Shown here: piece after piece, positions 18,893 through 27,687 of the stretch
Numbering within the stretch: the first letter of the stretch is position 1
How the letters are laid out: each line of letters opens with the position of its first letter
DNA from: Craspedostauros australis
Lineage: Eukaryota > Bacillariophyta > Bacillariophyceae > Mastogloiales > Achnanthaceae
Assembly: GCA_026770025.1 (NCBI GenBank)
Contig: JAMXDE010000003.1
Coordinates: 2,604,001 to 2,668,000, forward strand
Direction: 5' to 3'
Length of the DNA: 64,000 nucleotides
Notes under the pieces: model-generated
What the model was told of the DNA's origin: nothing
The model's database searches: none
What the model saw: only the letters and a program-made list of their open reading frames with translations
Made by a program: the position numbers and the translations under genes

Positions 18893-21800
18893 TCTCGCGC
18901 TCAACTAGCTCGTTCAGTTCAGCAACGCATTGGTCGGCCTACCACTCGCAACTTCATTCGATATGTGCGCAACAACATGATACCAAACTGCCCGGTCACC
19001 ACCAAGGACATCCGCAATGCAGAAATCATCTTCGGACCGGATGTCGGCGCGTTGAAAGGCAAAACCACACGCACAGCATCGCCAGTGGTCACAGCAAGTG
19101 TTACCAACTTGCCTGCATACATCATGAAGGAATACCAACAGGTGACTCTCTCTGCCGATATCATGAAAGTGAGCGGAATCCCATTCCTTGTTACTGTCTC
19201 GCAGCACATCAAGTTCGGGACGGTGGCGAAATTGGACTCCGAATCGAACAAGGCGATCACCCACCAGTTCCACGAGGTGATGAAGCTGTACAAGCAGCGC
19301 GGGTTCAAAGTCAACATGGTGCTCACCGATAACCAGTTCGCTTCCATGCGAGGTGACCTGGCTGCCGATGGCATTGCAATCAACGTTACATCCCGAGACG
19401 AACACGTCCCCGCTATCGAAAGATACATCAGAACCATCAAGGAACGGACTCGCAGTACCTACAACGCCCTTCCTTTCCGCCACTATCCACCCGCACTCAT
19501 CATCGAAATGGTGTACCACTCGGTGTACTGGAGCAACATGTTCCCGCACCAAGACGGCATCTCCAAACGAATGAGTCCATCGGAAATCGTGGTGGGACGC
19601 AAACTGGATTTCGCCAGTCACTGCCGCATCGAGTTCGGATCGTACGTCCAAACACATGAACAGCACGACAACTCAATGGTACCTCGAACGGTGGGCGCAC
19701 TCGCACTACGACCATCCGGCAATGACCAAGGGGGATACCTGTTCTACAGTCTAAAGACCGGACGGCGACTACACCGACGCAGTTGGACCCCTCTACCCAT
19801 GCCAGACGACGTGATTGACCACGTCCATGCCACCGCTAAGCATTCGAGAGGCAAGAAGGACCTCACTTTCGCAGACGCCAACGACCAGGACATCATCTCA
19901 ATCATCAACGGTGACATCAATCACAGCGACTCCGAATACGATCCCGACGACGAATCCGAAGCCAGTGATGAATCACTTGATGCCGACGATGATGCATCGG
20001 AATCAGAGAGCGAAGATAGCGATGACAGCGACAGCGATGACAGCGACAACGATCAGAGCACTGATGACAGTGATGACGACGACAGCTCCTATCACCCTGA
20101 AGACGGCGACGAAACCACCGACAACGAGGACGCAGATCTTGACCTCGTCCCCGACATTGTGGTGGAAGGAGCCAGACAACACGAACCTGAAGCAGAAGCA
20201 GCGAATCCACCACCAGCACGAGCCAGACGCAAACCACGCATTGACTACCATCGGCTGCACCACGTGGGAAGAGATGAAGCACATGCATCCATGACTCAAA
20301 TCACATCGGAAAAATGTGAGGAGCCAACTGAATCACACAACGCGTGTGTTTTCCTGACTGAACAAATGAATTGGAAGCAAGGGTTGAAGCTGTTCCATGA
20401 GCGTGGTGAACTCGCCATTAGCAAGGAGCTACAACAGGTGCACGACATGGAAGGCTTTGAACCGAAGCATTGGCACCAACTGACAAAGGACGAAAGGGCC
20501 CAATCACTCCGGTATCTTATGTATCTCAAGGAGAAACGCACAGGCATTATCAAGGGACGTGGGTGCGCTGACGGACGCAAACAGCGCATGTACATGACAA
20601 AAGAAGAAACCAGCTCACCCACTGTTTCTTTGCTTGGTCTCATGCTCACTTGTACCATCGACGCCCACGAGAATCGTGATGTGGCAACTGTTGACGTACC
20701 CGGCGCTTTCTTGCAGACCAAGTTTGATGAGGGGGACGTTGTGCATGTGCTCATTGAGGGCCGCATGGCGGAGCTACTCGCGAAAATCGCCCCAGACGTA
20801 TACGAAGAATACGTCCGAAAGAAGCGGGGCCAATCGTCGATCTACGTGCAGCTAACCAAGGCTCTCTACGGCACTCTGAAGGCAGCCCTGCAGTGGTGGA
20901 AGGACCTAACGACTACTCTAGTCAACAACGGTTTCAGCATCAACCCCTACGACTGGTGTGTCGCGAACAAAACCATCAATGGCAGTCAATGTACCGTTGT
21001 GTGGCATGTGGATGATCTCAAGATCTCGCACAAGGATAGCACAGCCGTGGACTCCGTCATCGAGATGCTCAGCCAGGCGTATGGTCAACACAGCCCACTC
21101 ACCATCAAACGAGGCAAGGTACACGACTATCTCGGTATGCGTCTTGACTACACCACCCCCAACGAGGTGCGAATCGACATGGGGGAATATGTGGACGGCA
21201 TTCTCGAAGGAGTGCCGGCAGACATGCACGGAAAGGCCACATCACCAGCTGCCGATCATCTCTTCGCTATCAACAACGACAATCCAACCAAACTCAGCCA
21301 GGACACAGCCGACATGTTCCACCACATTGTCGCCAAGCTGTTGTTCCTTTGCAAGAGGGCACGACCAGACTTGCAAACAGCGGTCGCATTCCTATGTACA
21401 AGAGTGAAGTCCCCAGACACAGACGACTACAAGAAGCTGGCGCGCACAGTCAAGTACCTCAGATCCACCCGAGACATGACACTCACCCTGGGGGGATCAT
21501 CCTTGCAAAATGTGCAATGGTGGGTGGACGGATCCTTCGGCGTACACGGTGACATGCGAAGCCACACAGGAGCCTACATGTCCACCGGGAACGGAACCAT
21601 CTACGGGGTCTCATCCAAGCAAAAGCTCAACACAAAGAGTTCCACAGAGGCAGAACTCGTCGCTGTCGACGATGTCATGCCACAGGTGTTATGGACGCGA
21701 TACTTCCTGCAAGAACAGGGTATCCACCCAGACCCAACCGTCATTCACCAAGACAACCAGAGCGCGATGCTGCTCGAAAACAATGGGAGAGGGTCCAGTG

Positions 21801-22219
21801 GAAAGAAAACGCGACACATCAACATGCGTTTCTTCTTTGTCAGTGACCGCGTCAACAAAGGAGAAATCACAATCCGATACTGTCCCACCGATGACATGAT
21901 CGGGGATTTCTTTACCAAACCACTACAGGGAGCCAAATTCAAGCGGTTCCGTGACATCATTCTCAACCGGAAGATCAACGCCCCACGACCAGGGGTCTCA
22001 TACAAACAAGCCCTACTCGGTGCAAAGGAGTGTGTTGGTGCATCAGGCCAAATTGTGAGAGGCGAAGGCACGAAACCGCCAATGACCCGTGACGTCACCA
22101 AACGGTGCGAAACAACAGCAGGCAGCCACCACCAGCACCACGCAAGCAAACCAAGGGAAAACAACAGAGACAGCAACAGCAACAGCAAAACAGACATAAA
22201 ACCAATTCAAAGTATCTGA
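18893..22219 (+). CDS. Integrase, reverse transcriptase and RNase H of copia element 1
   Basis: Same frame as the upstream parts, separated only by the TAA. It opens with ARSVQQRIGRPTTRNF (a pre-integrase linker without a clear HHCC), then an integrase core with VLTDNQFAS (Asp) and EHVPAIERYIRTIKERTR (Glu). A very acidic, Asp/Ser-rich linker follows (about 19920-20160). The RT includes VATVDVPGAFLQTKF and VWHVDDLKISH (21002 onward), and RNase H includes WWVDGSFGVHGDM, SSTEAELVAVDD and DFFTKPLQGAKFKRF. The frame ends with TGA at 22217-22219, inside the 3' LTR. The first ATG is at 18977. This part alone has no stop. Confidence 0.85.
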   Translation, partial: SRAQLARSVQQRIGRPTTRNFIRYVRNNMIPNCPVTTKDIRNAEIIFGPDVGALKGKTTRTASPVVTASVTNLPAYIMKEYQQVTLSADIMKVSGIPFLVTVSQHIKFGTVAKLDSESNKAITHQFHEVMKLYKQRGFKVNMVLTDNQFASMRGDLAADGIAINVTSRDEHVPAIERYIRTIKERTRSTYNALPFRHYPPALIIEMVYHSVYWSNMFPHQDGISKRMSPSEIVVGRKLDFASHCRIEFGSYVQTHEQHDNSMVPRTVGALALRPSGNDQGGYLFYSLKTGRRLHRRSWTPLPMPDDVIDHVHATAKHSRGKKDLTFADANDQDIISIINGDINHSDSEYDPDDESEASDESLDADDDASESESEDSDDSDSDDSDNDQSTDDSDDDDSSYHPEDGDETTDNEDADLDLVPDIVVEGARQHEPEAEAANPPPARARRKPRIDYHRLHHVGRDEAHASMTQITSEKCEEPTESHNACVFLTEQMNWKQGLKLFHERGELAISKELQQVHDMEGFEPKHWHQLTKDERAQSLRYLMYLKEKRTGIIKGRGCADGRKQRMYMTKEETSSPTVSLLGLMLTCTIDAHENRDVATVDVPGAFLQTKFDEGDVVHVLIEGRMAELLAKIAPDVYEEYVRKKRGQSSIYVQLTKALYGTLKAALQWWKDLTTTLVNNGFSINPYDWCVANKTINGSQCTVVWHVDDLKISHKDSTAVDSVIEMLSQAYGQHSPLTIKRGKVHDYLGMRLDYTTPNEVRIDMGEYVDGILEGVPADMHGKATSPAADHLFAINNDNPTKLSQDTADMFHHIVAKLLFLCKRARPDLQTAVAFLCTRVKSPDTDDYKKLARTVKYLRSTRDMTLTLGGSSLQNVQWWVDGSFGVHGDMRSHTGAYMSTGNGTIYGVSSKQKLNTKSSTEAELVAVDDVMPQVLWTRYFLQEQGIHPDPTVIHQDNQSAMLLENNGRGSSGKKTRHINMRFFFVSDRVNKGEITIRYCPTDDMIGDFFTKPLQGAKFKRFRDIILNRKINAPRPGVSYKQALLGAKECVGASGQIVRGEGTKPPMTRDVTKRCETTAGSHHQHHASKPRENNRDSNSNSKTDIKPIQSI

Positions 22220-22313
22220 TTATACACACCCACACCAATCTCACTGTACGACATCTGGATTGACCTTCGGTTGATAGCCGGGTAGCATCCGGTGTTGAGC
22301 AGTTGCCTCAACA
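22033..22313 (+). repeat. 3' LTR of copia element 1
   Basis: 281 bp, identical by eye to the 5' LTR, and directly preceded by a short purine-rich GCAAAGGAG (22022-22030) that may serve as the polypurine tract. Followed by the right target copy ACCAC. Confidence 0.95.
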
Positions 22314-22318
22314 ACCAC

Positions 22319-23780
22319 CTGGTGGCATTGCACTGTACCCAAGCGTCTTCCAATACTCGCACAATGGACCGCATCGGGCTGCTCCACTGGTACACATGCT
22401 CCAGCGCACCCTCTCTCCAGAGTTATTCCTGATGAATAGCGAAACGACGGAGGAAATGAGCAGAATCAGGAGTTCCATTGTACCTGTACTTAGTCTGCAT
22501 TGTTCAACTCTAGAGTAGACAACACACATTGCATTGGGACCATCTACGCCACGGAATGTACATATAGGACACTCTATTATGCGAAACAGACAAGACGAGA
22601 CAAATGGGTCGCCGAACACAAACGATCGGAGCACGAGCAGAGAAACAATCGCGCACCAGGACTGAGAGAAGCTTCAAACAGTGCTGATCGCGCTCAACAC
22701 CATCATCGCACGTCATGTTCACAAAAGTCTTTGACGAAGGAGATGAAAAGGAGTGTGACCTTAATTGAACTTCAACTGCTGCTTTCTATCAATCGCTCGT
22801 CAAGCATTTGCACCGGTCGCTCATGGATGACGCAAGCCTTGACGTTTCCTGCTTGTCCTCGCGAATGCCGGGGTTGGCGAATTTGCGCGAATGATATTTG
22901 GACTTGTGCACAGTTGGCTCCGAACATCGTGTGTGTTCTACCTGCCAATGCACAGCGCACGCAGTCGGCGAAACGCTCGTCTCAACAATTCTGCTCTTGG
23001 GTCTTCCTCAACGACAATCGGGCCCAAAGACTTGAACGAAACAAATGTTGTGACCAACTTTATCGTTTCTTCTCGGTCATTAATACAGGTGACAACAAAG
23101 CGTTCACAAGATACAAGTGAGGCACAAACTCCTCCAACCACGACGGCCATGGAACACGACGAACGCACATGCACATGTGTGAGCAAGATCACGAGTTCGG
23201 ATACACACGGCCAACGAAGCCGCCCAATCGCTTCGACTCCACAAGAGGGGAAGGGGAAGAAGGTGCGAGGTGTCCGTCCTCGAACTCTGCCAACGCTTCC
23301 TCCTCTGTTCGGCGTGCGACAGTCCCCTCCGGATGGCGCCTCCCACGATGTACGACTATGGCAGGGGCAACATCGGAGTATTCGCGGACATCAGCACATT
23401 TGTCGCTGGTATCTGCGTTGCCGCTGTTACCTCATCATCACTGAATGGTGGGGCGTGGCGATGTGAGTGGTCACTCTGCCGATGCCGCTCTCCCTGTGCA
23501 AGAATTGATTCTCGGAGAAGCAGAAGCACAAGAATCTCTGACCAAGCGGGCAAGCCAAACTCGGCACCGGATCTCAAACAAGTCCAGACAATCAACGACC
23601 AAGGACAACGAAGAATCGAGAATCACAACGACCAAGAGAGCATGAGCAAGGGAACAGGAGGAGCACAAAGAGCTCGACGAAGTGCGGCAGAAAGGAGTTG
23701 GAGCCGCGACAAGAGACCAATCGTGTCGAAGAAACTGGAAAGAGGAGCGATCGCTCCGCTCTCCGTCAGCTGGAGTTCAA
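22319..23780. other. Spacer upstream of the receptor cyclase gene
   Basis: About 1.46 kb between copia element 1 and the promoter-proximal repeat of the cyclase gene. Several overlapping frames up to ~200 codons (for example 22500-23120, +) exist, but their predicted products are Ser/Arg/Gln-rich with no family resemblance. No gene is supported. Confidence 0.3.
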
Positions 23781-23820
23781 AACGTCACATCAGCCACAAA
23801 AACGTCACATCAGCCACAAA
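23781..23820 (+). repeat. 20-bp perfect tandem duplication with ACGTCA sites
   Basis: AACGTCACATCAGCCACAAA occurs twice back to back, ending 64 bp before the cyclase ATG. Each copy carries ACGTCA, a half-CRE of the type reported for CO2/cAMP-responsive diatom promoters. Regulatory use is inferred. Confidence 0.6.
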
Positions 23821-23884
23821 AGGACAAGTGCCAACACCAGCCCAGAAGAACAAGAAGAAGCCAAGTCACAGCTCTAACACCACG

Positions 23885-26800
23885 ATGGAGGAGGACACCA
23901 TGGCCGTCACCGATCCCTCGCACGTCACTGAGAATACAGACTACCCGTACAGAAGTGCGATAACCGCATCCGAGTATTCGGGAAGCGTCAGCGGCGGACA
24001 TGAGGCGGACCACGAGCAGTTCCAGCTTGCTGTCAAGGAAAACAAAGCCGTTGTCCGAGGGCGGCTGATCTTCATTGGAGCGTTGATCATGGCTGCCACT
24101 GGAGCTGCAGTTCTCACCTATTCCTTCACGTCCCAGGCCGAAGAAAATGAGTTCGAGAATGAGGTACGTGTCAGGCGTTTCCTGTTGGTGGCGGTGGCGT
24201 TTTATTCGTTGGGTTGTGACTCGCTCTCTGGGGACCATGGTTGATTGTCGACCGGCCTTCATCGCCGCATGCTCTATCCCATGAGACATTTGGTCGTCCA
24301 TTCACATGTTCGTGCATGTCTGTCTGTGTGGTGGCCTCTCAACCTTCCTCTCACACCCAACTCGCACTCGCGCTGGACTTGCCAATGCGGTATCTTCTCA
24401 TCCACACGTCGCTGCGCAAGCAACCACTCCAACTATTGTTACAAAACCCTCAAACGATCCAACCTCCGCAGTTCGAATCGTACGCATCGGAGATAATCAA
24501 TGCGATCAACAGAAACGCAAAGGTCGCAACCAACGCATTTGCTGGTTTTGCTGCCTCCATCACCAACTACGTCCTCCTGACGAATGGTGATTGGACTACC
24601 TCTGCTATCCCGCATCTCTCTCGCATGGCAGCCCATGCCACTGTTACATCAGGTTCGGTCGCGGTCAGCTACGCACCAGTGCTGCGATCAACCGAAGAAC
24701 TGGAGAAGTACGAGGCCTACAGTGCCAACAACACGGAGCAGTACATCGCCAATGAGATGAAAGATGCCGATCTTCCCGTTCCAGATGACACCATGCTCGT
24801 GCCCTACGTATTCACAGTCGAGAAGAATTCCGACATTGGTGCATTCCCACCAGAAGGCGGGTGGCCACGAGTTCGCGACGACCCTCCGTGGATCCCAATC
24901 ACGGCCGGTGGCCCCGTCTTCCCGTACATGTTGCTTGGAATCAATGCCAACTTGGGATCCCTTCCACAATTCGCCAACGTCGTGGAACCGATGGACCACA
25001 GCAAGAAGCCAGTCCTCACAGACACCTACAACGCCAATGAATTCGTGGGTGGCGCTCTCACATCCAACACGGAACCAGCCTGCAGCTACATGATCCCCGT
25101 CATGTCCAACTTCACCGATGATGCAATTATGTCAGGCCTGCTCATGAGCCCTATTTCATGGACCTTCTTCTTGTCCGGTCTCCTGGGAGAAGGCATCGGA
25201 GACATCAATGCCGTCATCTCCACGGACTGTGGATCCACCTTCACCTACCTTGTTCAAGGACCGGTGGTCACCTTCCTTGGCATGGGCAGCATCCACGAAC
25301 CACGGTACAGACACTTGAAACGATCAACCGTCATCGAGGCATTCAGACCGCCCGAGGGCGAATTCGGCTTGTGCACGTACTCCATCGCAATCTACCCAAC
25401 GAAAGACCTTCACGATTCCTACAAGACGTCAACGCCGCTTGTGTTCACAATCATCGTGACCCTCGTCTTCGTTTTTACCTCGCTGGTCTTCATCGGATAT
25501 GACAAGCTCGTGCAACGACGGCAGGAGAAAGTGATGAATTCCGCCGCGAAGACTGACGCGATCGTGTCGGAACTCTTCCCGTCCGAGTTCCGCGATCGGC
25601 TGTTTGAGAACCGGATTAATGACGGGAATGGCAGGCAGCCTCATGCCATGCCACAGAAAGGTACGCTCACAGGAAGCAACGTGACACATGGTGCTGATAC
25701 CGGCGGATCACCTGTCGCAGATTTATTTCCGCACACGACAGTGATGTTCGCAGACATCCAAGGTTTCACGGCATGGAGCTCAATGCGCGAGCCCACGCAC
25801 GTCTTCACACTTCTGGAAGCTGTGTACAGCTCATTCGATCGGATCGCGAAGCGACGCAAGATCTTCAAGGTCGAGACTGTGGGCGATTGCTACGTGGCTG
25901 TGGCAGGTCTACCAACACCACGCCCAGATCATGCGGTGATCATGGCACGGTTCTCAAGGGAATGCGCCGTCGCCATGCAAGAGGTCGTCGCAGAGCTGGA
26001 AGTCCTGCTGGGTCCTGGAACCGGCAACCTCGGTATGAGGTTTGGACTGCACAGTGGGCCAACGACGGCAGGCGTCCTCCGCGGTGAGAAGGCACGCTTT
26101 CAGCTGTTTGGCGACACCGTGAATACAGCTGCCAGGATAGAGTCCACCGGTCTACCCAACCGCATCCAGCTCTCGCAGCAAACGGCTGATCAGCTGGCGG
26201 CCAGGAACAAAGCGCACTGGGCAAAGCCACGCAAGGATGTTGTCTTTGCGAAGGGCAAAGGTGAACTTCAAACATTCTGGCTGTGCGACAACGACGGCGA
26301 CATCATCCAAGGAAGGTCCACCATTTCTGGGCCGGGCGAAGGTTCTTCCCACTTGGCAATGAAAGAACGGCAGGCCGAGCTTCAGAGGGCTCGTGCTAAC
26401 GATCAGAACATCCAACGTCTGATCGATTGGAACACGACGTTTCTGCTCAGGTTGTTGAAACAAGTTGTGGCAAGCCGGGATCAGCACCCAGGCAATCAGA
26501 GAATGGGCAGTATGGCTGAGTCTCGACTGGTCGAACTGGAGAGTTCGGTTGGGCTGTCCGACACCGTCCTGGACGAGGTGGTGCCCGTTGTGGAACTGCC
26601 AGACTTCACACAGCGTCACAACTACAACGAATCGTCCCACGCACGTCTTTCGCTCGAAGCCGAGACACAAATGAAAGACTTCATAACGCTGGTGGCCGCA
26701 TCTTACCGGAACAACCCATTCCACAACTTCGAGCATGCGAGCCACGTCGCCATGTCGGTGCACAAGCTGCTGTCTCGCATCGTCGCACCGAAACGCCCGG

Positions 26801-27687
26801 ACATCGTTTGTGGGATGGACGGGGCGAATCAGGATGCAAGCTCGAGGCGAGGTGCCGAGGAACTGCACGACCACACACACGGCATCACTTCTGACCCGCT
26901 GACTCAGTTTGCCGTCGTCCTCTCGGCCCTCATCCATGATGTCGACCATCGAGGTGTCTCCAACGCACAGCTCATCGTCGAAGACGCCGAACTTGGGAAG
27001 ATGTACAAGAACAAGAGCGTCGCGGAACAAAACTCCGTGGACGTCGCCTGGGGAATGCTGATGGCCAATCGCTTTAAAGCGTTGCGACGATGCATCTACA
27101 CCAACGGAGATGAGATGAGACGGTTCCGGCAGATCATCGTCAATTCCGTCCTCGCCACCGACATCTTCGACAAGGAACTGGGTGCGCTGCGCAAGAATCG
27201 GTGGAATCTGGCATTCGCGAACAGAGGCGAACAAGCTGCTGCCGGTGTCAGAATGAGCCCCGGCACGAGCAGCCTCATGGATATGACGGGGACTATTCAT
27301 TCCATTGACAGGAATCGCAAGGCGACGATCGTCATCGAGCACATCATCCAAGCATCGGATGTGGCTCACACGATGCAACACTGGCACGTCTACCAGGCAT
27401 GGAACGAACGACTGTTCAGCGAAATGCATGAGGCCTACAAGCAAGGGCGAGCGGCGAAGAACCCTGCCGACGGATGGTACAAAGGCGAACTGTGGTTCTT
27501 TGACAATTACGTCATCCCTCTGGCAGGTAAGTTGGAGAGCTGTGGAGTCTTTGGGGTATCCAGTGACGAATGTCTGGACTATGCCAAGGCCAATCGGGAG
27601 GAATGGGCGCGAAAGGGTCAGAACATCGTTGCTGGCTTCGTTGAGAAGCATTGCGTTGGACCCAGCGGCCCGGAAAAGGAGAAGTAA
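23885..27687 (+). CDS. Receptor-type nucleotide cyclase fused to cyclic-nucleotide phosphodiesterase, 1164 aa
   Basis: A membrane protein able in principle to make and break a cyclic nucleotide. Exons are 23885-24163 and 24472-27684 plus stop; the intron is 308 bp with donor GAG|GTACGT, acceptor CCGCAG|TTC, phase 0. Exon 1 carries TM1 (residues ~59-80) and the second TM is at ~417-436, enclosing a ~330-aa sensor domain. The class III cyclase follows: VMFADIQGF near 518, KVETVGDCY near 560 and FQLFGDTVNTAARIES near 636. The C-terminal PDEase_I domain has NPFHNFEHASH (~843) and HDVDHRG (~915). Both metal Asp residues of the cyclase are present. Of the purine-selecting residues, Glu is guanylyl-type, but the usual Cys (before LFGD) is Gln. 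Such fusions are typical of stramenopiles. The start is ATG 23885 in CACCACGATGG. Confidence 0.9.

Larger units (their letters stand above)
16945..22313 (+). mobile_element. Ty1/copia LTR retrotransposon (element 1), complete, with identical LTRs
   Basis: Two 281-bp direct repeats (16945-17225 and 22033-22313) bound the element. Both start TGTTGG and end CAACA, and I see no difference between them. A 5-bp target duplication, ACCAC, flanks it (16940-16944 and 22314-22318). Domain order in one frame is Gag, zinc knuckle, protease, integrase, RT, RNase H, so integrase precedes RT and this is copia-type. The RT core is W-H-V-D-D and the protease is L-L-D-N-Q-S-T-V-D, both of which I associate with diatom copia elements. 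The single frame is cut by TGA at 17696-17698 and TAA at 18890-18892. Identical LTRs imply a recent insertion. Confidence 0.95.

Noticed and set aside
22500-23120. 206-codon plus-strand frame between copia element 1 and the cyclase gene
   Set aside because: Composition is not protein-like, it has no recognisable motif, and it overlaps other open frames equally well.
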